Positions 38,562 to 46,527 of a stretch of 64,000 nucleotides of DNA are shown here, in pieces. The notes under the pieces were generated by a model. The model searched no databases and had not been told where the DNA came from. It saw only the letters and a program-made list of their open reading frames with translations. The position numbers and the translations under genes were made by a program. Source of the stretch: JACVRM01 sp963817375 (GTDB taxonomy: Bacteria; Actinomycetota; Thermoleophilia; Gaiellales; Gaiellaceae); contig CAWFOB010000001.1 in the NCBI GenBank assembly GCA_963817375.1, positions 62,001 to 126,000 of the forward strand, given 5' to 3'. Numbering within the stretch: the first letter of the stretch is position 1; each line of letters begins with the position of its first letter.

Positions 38562-39568
38562 CCGGACGCACCCTCCTCCGCTCCGGACACCGCCGCCGGC
38601 TCGGCGACGGCTCCGGGCTCGTCCTCCAGCGCGCCTCCCTTGTGAAGACGCGGTGTTCCCCGTTCCGCGAACGGGACGGCGATGATATCGAAGTCCTTGG
38701 GCACGACCGTCTCCGCGAAGACGGTGCGCGCCTGCCGCGCGACCTGCCCGCCGGGGTAGCGGCTGGAGATGTGGGTGAGCGCGAGCAGTCCGACCTCCGC
38801 GTCGCGCGCGATCGCCGCGGCGTCGAGCGCCGTCGAGTGCATCGTCTCGCGGGCGCGCTCCTCCTCGTCGTCGAGGAAGGTCGCCTCGTGGACGAGGACG
38901 TCGGCGCCGCGGGCGACCTCGAGCACGATCGCCGAAGGCGCGGTGTCGCCGGTGACGACGACGGTGCGGCCGGGCCGGGCCGGTCCGAGCACCTCGTCCG
39001 GGGAGATGACGCGGCCGCCGACGGTGATGCTCTCCCCGCGCTGCAGGGCGCCGCGCTCCGGGCCGAAAGGGACGCCAAGGGCGTCGGCCGTCTCGACGTC
39101 GAAGCGGCCGGGGCGCACCGTCTCGACGAGCGCGTAGCCGACCGCGCTGATGCCGTGCTCGGTCGGGAAGACGCGCAGCTCGTAGTCCTCGCGTGCAAGC
39201 GTGTCGCCGGGCTGCACGGTCACGAGCTCGTAGTCGTACGTGAGCCGCCCGAAGATCCGTTTCAGCGCGCCGAACAGGTCCTCGAGCCCGGGCGGGCCGT
39301 AGATCGTGATCGGCACGTCGCGGCCGCGCAGCGCGAACGTCTTCATCATCCCGGGCAGGCCGAGGTAGTGATCGGCGTGGAAGTGGGTGAGGAAGACCTC
39401 GCGCAGGTCGACGAGGCCGACGTTCGAGCGCAGCAGCTGGCGCTGCGTGCCCTCGCCGCAGTCGATCAGCAGGCGTTCGCCGCCACGGCGGACGAGCAGC
39501 GCCGACGGGCCACGCTGTGCGGTGGGCGCCGAGCCGGCCGTGCCGAGGAAGACGAGGTCGAGATCCAC
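38558..39568 (-). CDS. rnz: Ribonuclease Z (tRNA 3' processing endonuclease)
   Basis: Metallo-beta-lactamase-fold nuclease that trims tRNA 3' trailers; needed here because the tRNA in this window has no encoded CCA. FLGTAGSAPTAQR, the zinc motif THFHADHYLGLPG, VVTGDTAPS and THISSRY are diagnostic. The GTG at 39568 was chosen because TACACT lies 7 nt upstream; an in-frame ATG at 39595 is the alternative. A C-terminal acidic tail of about 35 residues is non-conserved. Confidence 0.93.
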   Translation of the reverse strand: MDLDLVFLGTAGSAPTAQRGPSALLVRRGGERLLIDCGEGTQRQLLRSNVGLVDLREVFLTHFHADHYLGLPGMMKTFALRGRDVPITIYGPPGLEDLFGALKRIFGRLTYDYELVTVQPGDTLAREDYELRVFPTEHGISAVGYALVETVRPGRFDVETADALGVPFGPERGALQRGESITVGGRVISPDEVLGPARPGRTVVVTGDTAPSAIVLEVARGADVLVHEATFLDDEEERARETMHSTALDAAAIARDAEVGLLALTHISSRYPGGQVARQARTVFAETVVPKDFDIIAVPFAERGTPRLHKGGALEDEPGAVAEPAAVSGAEEGASG

Positions 39569-39575
39569 GCGCGCG

Positions 39576-39581
39576 AGTGTA
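39576..39581 (-). promoter_or_regulatory. -10 element TACACT, leaderless rnz
   Basis: Seven bases separate the hexamer from the GTG at 39568, with no Shine-Dalgarno sequence. Confidence 0.4.
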
Positions 39582-39626
39582 GGGGGATCAAGCATCAGCC
39601 TGTAACAGCCGATACAGGCAGCACCC

Positions 39627-40970
39627 ATGCTTGCGGCAGGCAGGGACCAGCTCACGCGCTCGCTCACGCTCCTGCGCGTCTTCGTCGTCGCCAGTGCGCT
39701 GTTGCTGGCGGCCGGCGCGCTGCTGCTCGGCTCGCGCATGACCGCCACGATCCGCACCCAGGCGATCGACGATGCCAAGGCGAACGTCGTCCAGTACTCG
39801 GACACGATCGTGAGCCGCTACGCGGTGCACGACGGCCGGGTGGACGTGACGCCGGCCAGCCAGGCCGTCCTGATGCGCACCGTCAAGGCCCGGAAGGACC
39901 TGCTTTCGGTCAAGGTCTGGACGCGCAACGGCACCCTCGCCTGGACGAACCTCGACCCGCAGCGAATCGGCAAGCGCTTCGGGGTCGACGGGGATCTCGG
40001 TGACGCGATGGCCGAGGACAGGGCGACGGCCGAGCTCACGCGGCTGACGCCCGAGGGCGAGGATGCCGTCGAGGCGCTCGTCGCAAACCGCGACCTGCTC
40101 GAGGTCTACGCGCCCATCCACGCCGGCCGCCGCGTCGTCGGCGCCTACGAGATCTACGCCGACCCGGCGGCCGTGAAGGCCACGATCGCGAACGGCCGGC
40201 GGACGATCTGGCTCTACGTGGCCGGCGTCTTCGCGGCCCTCTACCTGATCCTGCTCCTGCTCGTCGGCGGCGCCTCGCGGCTGCTTCGCGAGCAGGCGAG
40301 GCGCCTCCAAGAGCGCGCGCGCCAGCTCACCGCGTCGTACGCCGAGCTCGAGTCGAGCGCGCTCGAGGCGATCGAGACGCTCAACGCGACCGTCGAGGCG
40401 CGCGACCCCTATACGGGCGGGCATTCGAAGCGCGTCAAGGACATGTCGGTCGCGATCGGCGTCCAGCTCGGCTTCGATGAGCCGCGGCTCGCCTCGCTCG
40501 GGCACGCGGCGATGCTGCACGACGTGGGCAAGGTCGCCGTGCCCGACGCCGTGCTGACGAAGCCGGGCCGGCTGACGGACGACGAGTTCGAGGTCATCCG
40601 CCGTCACCCCGGCGAGGGCGCGGAAATCGTGGCACGGTTGCGCCGGCTGCGGCCGCTGATCCCGGCCGTGCGCCACCACCACGAGCGCTGGGACGGCACC
40701 GGCTACCCCGACGGGCTTTCGAGCACGGCGATCCCGGAGGAGGCGGCGATCATCTGCCTCGTCGACGCGTGGGACGCGATGACGAGCGACCGCCCCTACC
40801 GGCTCGCGCTCGACCCGGCCGACGCGCTCCGCGAGGTCGTCGAGGGCCGCGGCACGCAGTTCGCGCCCGCGATCGTCGACGCGTTCGTGCGCGCGATGGC
40901 GGCGCGGCCCGACCTGTTCGGAGTCGACGCCCCGCTTCCGGTAGCGCTTGCCCTCCCTAGGGCAGGGTGA
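39627..40970 (+). CDS. Membrane-anchored HD-GYP cyclic-di-GMP phosphodiesterase
   Basis: 447 residues: transmembrane helix (about 15-37), periplasmic sensor region (about 38-190), second helix (about 194-216), HAMP/coiled-coil linker, then HD-GYP with HDVGK (about 297), HHHERWDGTGYPDGL (HHExxDGxGYP, about 351) and DAWDAM. The metal-ligand residues look intact, so it should degrade c-di-GMP in response to an external cue. No GGDEF partner lies in the window. Confidence 0.92.
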   Translation: MLAAGRDQLTRSLTLLRVFVVASALLLAAGALLLGSRMTATIRTQAIDDAKANVVQYSDTIVSRYAVHDGRVDVTPASQAVLMRTVKARKDLLSVKVWTRNGTLAWTNLDPQRIGKRFGVDGDLGDAMAEDRATAELTRLTPEGEDAVEALVANRDLLEVYAPIHAGRRVVGAYEIYADPAAVKATIANGRRTIWLYVAGVFAALYLILLLLVGGASRLLREQARRLQERARQLTASYAELESSALEAIETLNATVEARDPYTGGHSKRVKDMSVAIGVQLGFDEPRLASLGHAAMLHDVGKVAVPDAVLTKPGRLTDDEFEVIRRHPGEGAEIVARLRRLRPLIPAVRHHHERWDGTGYPDGLSSTAIPEEAAIICLVDAWDAMTSDRPYRLALDPADALREVVEGRGTQFAPAIVDAFVRAMAARPDLFGVDAPLPVALALPRAG

Positions 40971-41196
40971 GCACGTCGCCGGCCTGGATGCCGGCCGCCA
41001 CGCGTGGATTGCGCTGCTGGAGCCGCCACACCGCCTCGCGCGTGTCTCCGCCGTAGCGGGACGCGGCGATCGACCAGAGACTGTCCCCGGGCCGGACGAC
41101 GTAGTGGCGCGCGTGCTGCGCGCTCTGCGAGGGGCGGGCGATCCCGCCGACGACGGCGCCGATCAGCGCCGTGACGATCATCAGCTTGACGAACAT
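40957..41196 (-). CDS. SOS-regulated LysM membrane protein (YneA/ChiZ-like)
   Basis: 79 residues: one N-terminal transmembrane helix (about 5-20), short linker, then a LysM domain (HYVVRPGDSLWSIAASRYGG to GIQAGDVLTLP, about 31-79). Architecture, size and control match the SOS cell-division inhibitors YneA (Bacillus) and Rv2719c/ChiZ (Mycobacterium). The ATG at 41196 was chosen because the -10 TATGGT ends 7 nt before it, giving a leaderless mRNA, and the protein then begins with the helix. No lexA gene is adjacent, unlike in those genomes. Ends overlap HD-GYP by 14 bp. Confidence 0.82.
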   Translation of the reverse strand: MFVKLMIVTALIGAVVGGIARPSQSAQHARHYVVRPGDSLWSIAASRYGGDTREAVWRLQQRNPRVAAGIQAGDVLTLP

Positions 41197-41203
41197 GTGT
41201 TCG
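41190..41203. promoter_or_regulatory. LexA (SOS) box, start-site proximal
   Basis: CGAACATGTGTTCG on plus (CGAACACATGTTCG on minus) fits the Gram-positive SOS consensus CGAAC-N4-GTTCG. It covers the transcription/translation start of the LysM gene. Confidence 0.75.
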
Positions 41204-41232
41204 ACCATACAGCGAACACGTGTTCGTGTCAA
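41204..41232 (-). promoter_or_regulatory. Promoter of the SOS LysM gene, TTGACA-N17-TATGGT
   Basis: Perfect -35 TTGACA (41227-41232), 17-bp spacer and -10 TATGGT (41204-41209), the best sigma-A-type promoter I saw in the window. The spacer is filled by the second LexA box. Confidence 0.8.
41213..41226. promoter_or_regulatory. LexA (SOS) box in promoter spacer
   Basis: CGAACACGTGTTCG, a perfect 14-bp palindrome between -35 and -10. LexA here would exclude RNA polymerase. Its centre is 23 bp from that of the downstream box. Confidence 0.8.
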
Positions 41233-41236
41233 GAAG

Positions 41237-42806
41237 CTAGCGCTTCTTCTTCGCCTTCGGCGCCGCCCCGACACGGAACGGCTTTCCGGTCACGAAGGTG
41301 ACGCGCTGCGGGTTCATCTCGGCCGCGAGCCGGATCCCGTAGACGTAGACGCCCGCCTTCACGCGCTTGCGCGCGAACGTGACCGTCCGGCCGAACGGTG
41401 CAAGCGCGCGGCCGGAGAGCTTCAGCACCGGCTTCATCGTCGCCCGCGCCTTGACGGCGAGCGCCTTGCCGATGAGCGACCGCGACCGGGCCGTGAGCGT
41501 CGTCCCCGGCAGCCGGAAGAGGCCGGCCGTGAAGAGCGCGTTCTCCTTGACGCCGAGCGGGAAGCTCCAGGCCGTGAACTTCGCGGGCAGCGTCTTGCGG
41601 GCGTCGAAGCGCGGCGCGGCGCCGACGACGGCGGTCGTGTGCGTCCACGTGCACGAACGTGCCGGCACAGGTGCCGTGCGACGTCGCCAGCTCCGTCTTG
41701 ACCGCGTCGTACGAGGGCCTGGTCGTCCCGTCGGCGCGGATCAGGCCCGCCTGCCAGCGCGCGAGGTCGGTCTCGTCCTCGAGGCCGAAGAAGTCGAGCG
41801 ATTTGACGGCCGGGTCGCACGCCGCGAGCCGGATCGCCTGCGTGTAGTCACTGGCCTGGTTGGTCTCGTCGGTCGTCGCGACGTTCTCGGTGCCGGTGTA
41901 GGCGGCCTGGGCGGAGGGCACGATGCCGACCTGCCAGCCGACCTCGGCGATTCGGAGGCGGAGCGCCGGGAGCATCACCGACTGCCCGGTCTCGGCGAAC
42001 GTCGGCTGGGCGGTGCCGTTGAACGCGTCCCAGACAGCCTGCTTGAGCCGGGCGAGGTCGACGAGGCCGACCTTGGGCCACGAGGACGCCACGCCGAACG
42101 GCTGTGAGTCGCGCTCGGGGTAGGCGTGGAAGGCGAGCTCGTCCATGATCGGCTTCGTCCGGCCGCTCAAGCGGTAGGCGGCGCCGATGTCGCGCAGGCA
42201 GCGCACCGGCGAGGTCGACGGATTGTCCGCGGCGGCGGCGATGTCGTTGCCGCGCGGGGACAGGCCGACGCCGATGACCGTGATCGCCGGGTTGACGGCC
42301 TTGAGCGCGTCGTAGCCGGCCGCGAGGACGGGCTCGTACGTCGCGCAGGCGAGCGGGGTGCCCGCGGTCGAGAACTGGGGCTGCCAGAAGCGCGGCTGGT
42401 TGGGCTCGTTGCCGACGACGAAATCGGTCACCTGCGGGTAGTCGCCGGCGAGCTCCGCGAGGAAGCCGGCGAACTGCCCGGGTGCGTCCGGCGAGGCCGT
42501 CAGCGAGCCCGGCTTTGCGGGGTAGACGGCGAAGACCACCCGGACGCCGGCCGCCACGGCGTTCGGGACGTAGGCGTCCAGCAGCGCCTTCGACGGGATC
42601 GTGTCCGGCGCGTCGGGGCTCCAGACGATCGACACGCGGTTCTCGGTCAGGCCGACGTCGGTGAGGCGCGCGAGAAACGCCGCGCCGCCGTCCCCCGAGT
42701 CGCGGCCGGAGTCGTCCGTCACGCCGACGACCAGTGCCGCGCGGGCCGCGCCCGGAAGTGCGAGCGAGAGCAGGAGCAGCGCGACAAGCAGCGCGGGGCG
42801 GCGCAT
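41237..42806 (-). CDS. Secreted glycoside-hydrolase-like protein (GH-A clan, frameshifted)
   Basis: About 523 residues. Signal peptide MRRPALLVALLLLSLALPG ending ARA. The TIM-barrel region has the acid/base motif VVGNEPNQP and the nucleophile-type IAEVGWQ, as in clan GH-A cellulase/xylosidase families; the exact family and substrate are uncertain. Near 41648-41656 one base shifts the frame; the adjacent frame continues THTTAVVGAAPRF and a beta-rich C-terminal domain ending KAKKKR at 41237. Start at ATG 42806 puts the signal peptide first. Confidence 0.78.
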
Positions 42807-42844
42807 GTGGTCGCCATCGGCAGGCGTCTGAATGGGCTTGAGCA

Positions 42845-43900
42845 TCACGTCTGAGACGTGGACGCGGCCCCGGCCTTACGTGCCGGAAGCGCCGCGAGGA
42901 CCGCGTCGAGCAACCGGTCCGGCCCGAACCGCACCGGGTCGTCGGCCGGGAGCCCGGTGACCTTCGCGACCTGGTGGATCGCGGACTCGGCCTCGACGTC
43001 GTCGAGGCCGCGCGTGTTCACGGCGACGGCGGCCACGGACGCGGGCCGCGCGGGGAGCGAGATCTCCTCGTGCAGGCGGACGAGCGCGTCGAGCGACGGG
43101 ATCGGGTGGCCCGGCGCGCCCTCGATCTCGGTCGAGCCCGCCCGGTGGCACAGCACGTAGGCGTGCGGCGCCGAGCCGTGGATCAGCCCGAGCGTGACGC
43201 CCGAGTACATCGGGTGCACGAGCGAGCCCTGCCCCTCGACCCAGAGCAGGCGGCCGCCGCGCTGAGCGCCCTCGACCACGAGCTGCTCGGCGGCGCCCGC
43301 GAGGAAGTCGGAGACGACGGCGTCGACGGCGATCCCCCAGCCTGCGATCGCGATGCCGGTCTGCCCGGTGGGCACGAACACCGACTCGAGCCCGCGCCCG
43401 CGGGCAGCTCGGTCGAGCTCGAGCGAGACGGTCATCTTCCCGATCGCGCAGTCGGAGCCGACGGTGAGCACGATGTCCGCGTCGACCTCGAGGTTGGCGC
43501 CGGTCGGGACGCTCAGGCCGACGGGCGGCCGGCGCAGGTCGCGCAGCTCGACGCCGAGCGTCTCCGCCAGGCCCGCGAGCTCGGAGTCGAAGGCCAGGAA
43601 CTCGTGCAGCCCGTTCTCGACGTCGAGACCGGCGGAGACCGAGTCGCGCAGCAGCACGCGCCACTCGGGCGGGAAGCGGCCGCCCTGCGTCGCGACGCCG
43701 ACGAGCGCCGTCGTCGGCGTGTAGGCGAGCGCCTCCCTGACCGAGCCGACGATCGGGATGCCCTTGTGCGTCTCCCCCGCGCGCTGCGTGTCGAGGATCG
43801 CGACCACCGGGTCGAGCCCGTAGTCGACGACGCCGCGCAGCGTCTTCCCGTAGTGCGGGTCGCCGCTTCGGCCCTCGGCGAGGACGAGGTAGCGCTTCAC
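42845..43900 (-). CDS. dgcN: DgcN/DUF1611-family protein (proposed D-glutamate N-acetyltransferase)
   Basis: 351 residues. N-terminal Rossmann-like domain (KRYLVLAEG, PVVAILDT), central P-loop-like domain VLTVGSDCAIGKMTVSLEL and RLLWVEGQGSLVHP. The family is annotated DUF1611; experimental work in marine bacteria links DgcN with DgcA in a D-glutamate route through N-acetyl-D-glutamate, and the partner is next door here. The GTG at 43900 overlaps the dgcA stop (GTGA). Confidence 0.8.
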   Translation of the reverse strand: MKRYLVLAEGRSGDPHYGKTLRGVVDYGLDPVVAILDTQRAGETHKGIPIVGSVREALAYTPTTALVGVATQGGRFPPEWRVLLRDSVSAGLDVENGLHEFLAFDSELAGLAETLGVELRDLRRPPVGLSVPTGANLEVDADIVLTVGSDCAIGKMTVSLELDRAARGRGLESVFVPTGQTGIAIAGWGIAVDAVVSDFLAGAAEQLVVEGAQRGGRLLWVEGQGSLVHPMYSGVTLGLIHGSAPHAYVLCHRAGSTEIEGAPGHPIPSLDALVRLHEEISLPARPASVAAVAVNTRGLDDVEAESAIHQVAKVTGLPADDPVRFGPDRLLDAVLAALPARKAGAASTSQT

Positions 43901-44913
43901 GCGCGCACGGTGGCCGGCTGGACGCCGAGGCCACAGGTCGCAGGGGGCACCTGGATGCCGCCGACCAGCTCGACGCCCGGGCACGGGTCCTCGGCGAGCA
44001 GGAGGTTGCCGTCCAGGTCGACGTGGTCGCAAAGGCTCGCGACCTGGCACCCGGCCGAGATGCCGAGGCCGGACTCGACCATGCAGCCGAGCATCACGCC
44101 GAGGCCGAGCGCGCGCGCGGCGTGCGCCATCCGCACGGCCTCGCGGATGCCGCCGGACTTGGCGAGCTTGATCGTGATCCCGTGGGCGCGCTCGGCGCAG
44201 GGCGCCACGTCGGCGAGGGTGTGGCAGTCCTCGTCCACGAAGATCGGAAGTGGCGAGCGCCGCTTCAGCTCCGGCCCGCCCGGGTCGCCGGCGGGGAGGG
44301 GCTGCTCGCAGTACTCGACGCCGAGCCCGGCCAGCTGCGGCAGCGCCTCGAGCGCCTGGTCCGGCGTCCACCATTCGTTGACGTCGACCTGCATCGGCAC
44401 CCGCGCGACGCTGTGGACGGCGCGGACACGCTCGACGTCGAGGCCGTCGCCGCCGCCGAGCTTCAGCTTCAGGCGCTGGAAAGGCGCGCCGGTGCGCTCG
44501 GCCTTGCGCGCCATCGCGTCCGGGTCGTCGAGCGGGATCGTCCAGGAGGTCGGCGGGCCGAGCCGGCGGTGGCCGAGCAGGCGCCAGACGGGGACGCCGG
44601 CGAGCTTGCCGCAAAGGTCGTGCAGCGCGGCGTCGATGGCCGCCTTGGCGGCGTGCTCGCCGGGCCGTTCGGCGAGCCGGGCCTCGATCTCGTCGAGCGC
44701 GAACGGGTCGTCGCCGAGCTCGGCGCCCTCGATGAAGGCGAGGGCGGACACGGGCGACTCCTCGTAGCGGTCGATCGGCGCCGCCTCGCCCCACCCCACC
44801 TCGCCGTCGTGCTCGACGGCCACGTGGACGACCTCGGCGACGTCCTGGGCGCCGCGCGCGATCGTGAACCGCTCGGCGAGCGGCATCGCGACGATCCGGC
44901 CCGTCACGCGCAC
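43897..44913 (-). CDS. dgcA: Enolase-superfamily epimerase (dipeptide epimerase / N-acetyl-D-Glu racemase DgcA-like)
   Basis: 338 residues of the muconate-lactonizing subgroup. Catalytic LKLKLGG Lys pair, metal ligands in QVDVNEWW (Asp), EYCEQPL (Glu) and FVDEDCH (Asp), and base Lys in TIKLAKSGG. Sequence alone cannot separate L-Ala-D/L-Glu epimerase from DgcA; pairing with dgcN favours the latter. GTG at 44913 chosen for the TAGGGT 7 nt upstream; the frame is open to 44949. Confidence 0.83.
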   Translation of the reverse strand: MRVTGRIVAMPLAERFTIARGAQDVAEVVHVAVEHDGEVGWGEAAPIDRYEESPVSALAFIEGAELGDDPFALDEIEARLAERPGEHAAKAAIDAALHDLCGKLAGVPVWRLLGHRRLGPPTSWTIPLDDPDAMARKAERTGAPFQRLKLKLGGGDGLDVERVRAVHSVARVPMQVDVNEWWTPDQALEALPQLAGLGVEYCEQPLPAGDPGGPELKRRSPLPIFVDEDCHTLADVAPCAERAHGITIKLAKSGGIREAVRMAHAARALGLGVMLGCMVESGLGISAGCQVASLCDHVDLDGNLLLAEDPCPGVELVGGIQVPPATCGLGVQPATVRA

Positions 44914-44920
44914 GCGGCAA

Positions 44921-44926
44921 ACCCTA
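44921..44926 (-). promoter_or_regulatory. -10 element TAGGGT, leaderless dgcA
   Basis: Seven bases before the GTG at 44913; back to back with the tRNA promoter. Confidence 0.35.
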
Positions 44927-44944
44927 ATCGTGGCTCCGCGCCGA

Positions 44945-44950
44945 TACACT
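44945..44950 (+). promoter_or_regulatory. Probable -10 (TACACT) of tRNA-Arg
   Basis: TACACT ends 11 nt before the mature tRNA 5' end. No clear -35. Confidence 0.4.
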
Positions 44951-44961
44951 GGCGCTTCCCC

Positions 44962-45034
44962 GCGCCAGTAGCTCAGGGGATAGAGCGCGCGCCTCCGGAG
45001 CGCGAGGTCGCAGGTTCGATTCCTGCCTGGCGCA
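44962..45034 (+). tRNA. tRNA-Arg, anticodon CCG
   Basis: Full cloverleaf: acceptor GCGCCAG/CTGGCGC, D stem GCTC/GAGC, anticodon stem CGCGC/GCGCG with loop CTCCGGA (anticodon CCG, reads CGG), T arm GCAGG-TTCGATT-CCTGC. Discriminator A at 45034. CCA is not encoded. Confidence 0.97.
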
Positions 45035-45035
45035 T

Positions 45036-45152
45036 ATGGCTGCCGAGCGGCGGATGGGTGAGAAGGAGCGTGGCGCCTTTCTCGCGCTGCTCGGGATCTC
45101 GGCCGGGCTGATCGGGTTCCTCGCCTGGCTGTCGCGGCGCGACACGCCGTAA
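45036..45152 (+). CDS. Possible 38-residue membrane peptide downstream of the tRNA
   Basis: ATG at 45036, 1 nt after the tRNA, encodes MAAERRMGEKERG, one hydrophobic helix (FLALLGISAGLIGFLAWL) and a basic end, stop TAA at 45150-45152. A second in-frame ATG at 45054 is possible. No Shine-Dalgarno; coding nature rests only on the helix-plus-charge design. Confidence 0.35.
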   Translation: MAAERRMGEKERGAFLALLGISAGLIGFLAWLSRRDTP

Positions 45153-45158
45153 TTCGGC

Positions 45159-45283
45159 AGGGGCTGTCCCCGCGCAGCGGGGGCTGTCCCTCGTGCTTGT
45201 CTGCAAGGCACCCGGGCTGAACGGGTTCCGCATGCAGAGCTATGGGCCCACACTGGGGACAGCCCCCTTCGGGGACAGCCCCA
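45159..45283. repeat. Dispersed inverted-repeat element, GGGGCTGTCCCC type, copy 2
   Basis: Left arm from 45159 (AGGGGCTGTCCCCGCGCAGC then GGGGGCTGTCCC) and right arm 45251-45283 (CACTGGGGACAGCCCCCTTC then GGGGACAGCCCC). The centre contains GAACGGGTTCCG, related to the centre of copy 1 in inverted order. Its right arm supplies the last codons and stop of the class V aminotransferase. Confidence 0.75.
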
Positions 45284-46363
45284 GCGCCGCCACGAGCGTT
45301 TGCAGATCCTCGCGCGTGTTATAGACCTGCACCGACACGCGGAGCAGCGCCCGGTCGTTCCACTCCTCGGCCACGACCTCGATCCGGTGCTCTTCCCAGA
45401 GGCGCCGGCGCACATCAGCCGCGTCTCCCGCGGGCAGCTCTACGCTCGCCATCTGGTGGAAGAGCCCGGGCGCAGCGACCGGCACGCCGAGGAGCGGCAC
45501 GAACTCCGCCGCGAGCGCATGGCACGCCTCGCGGGCGGGCGCCAGGTGCTCCCGGTGAAAGGCAATGGCTGCCGGGAGCGCGAGGTATGCAGCGGGGTCG
45601 GTCGTGCCGTGCCGGCTGTGCCGGTCGGCGAACCGCTCCGCGTGCGCGCCCCAGCTGATCACGTGCGGGCGGAGGAGGTCGCGGAGCTCGGGGCGGGCAT
45701 AGAGGAAGCCGCTGCCCTTGGGTGCGCACAGCCATTTGTGGCAGTTCCCCGCGTAGGCGTCTGCTCCCAGCGCCTCCAGGTCGAGGTCGAGCTGCCCGGG
45801 ACCGTGCGCGCCGTCGACGACGCTCAGGATCCCGGCGGCGCGGGCGCGGCGGCACAGCTCCTCGACCGGAAAGCGGATCGCGGTCGGCGAGGTGATGTGG
45901 CTGACGAAGAGCACGCGCGTCCGTCCGGTGACGCCGCGCCCACACGGCCTCCGCGATCTCGTCGTCCGTCGCGCACGGCACCGGCACGGGCGCCTCGACC
46001 CACGCTCGCACCGGCGCGCTCGCAGGCGTCCTGCCACACGAACTCCATCGCCCCGTACTCGTGGTCGGTCGAGAGCACCTCGTCCCCCGGCCGCAGCTCC
46101 AGCGACCGGGCGAGGACATTCACGCCGGCGGTCGCGTTCGGCAGCAGCACGAGCCCGTCCGGATCGGCGCCGACGAACGCGCCGAGCTCGGCGCGAACGT
46201 TCTCCAGCAGCCCGTCAGGCGCCGCGCGATGCAGGTCCACCGGCTCGCGCTCGAGCTCGCGCTGCCAGCCCTGGTACTCGGCGAAGACGGGCTCGGGGCA
46301 GGCGCCGAACGAGCCGTGGTTCAGGAAGACGACGCTGTCGTCCAGCAGGAACGGTGTGCCCAT
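45240..46363 (-). CDS. Class V aminotransferase (isopenicillin-N-epimerase-like), two frameshifts
   Basis: About 373 residues when joined. N-terminal part (from ATG 46363): VVFLNHGSFGACPEPV, LLPNATAGVNVLARSLEL, STDHEYGAMEF. A middle piece in a second frame (AWVEAPVPVPCATDDEI) and a C-terminal piece in a third (VLFVSHITSPTAIRFP, SVVDGAHGPGQLDLDL, PLP lysine in GNCHKWLCAPKG). Shifts lie near 46010-46020 and 45940-45950. Substrate unknown; the epimerase-like class includes ergothioneine and cysteine-handling enzymes. The C-terminus LGLSPKGAVPSVGP comes from the palindromic element. TAACGT lies 6 nt before the ATG. Confidence 0.82.
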
Positions 46364-46527
46364 GCCGACACGTTAAGTGCCGCCCGGGCTGAGCCTTCGC
46401 AGGGGAAGCCCTGGGGGCCGGGTCGCGCCGGGGTCACGAGACCCGCACGCCGGCGAAGAAGCGGGAAGCCGTCTCCGGCACGCCTTCCCGCTCCTCGCAC
46501 CTGCCGAGTCTCAGCCCGCGCCGGCGC

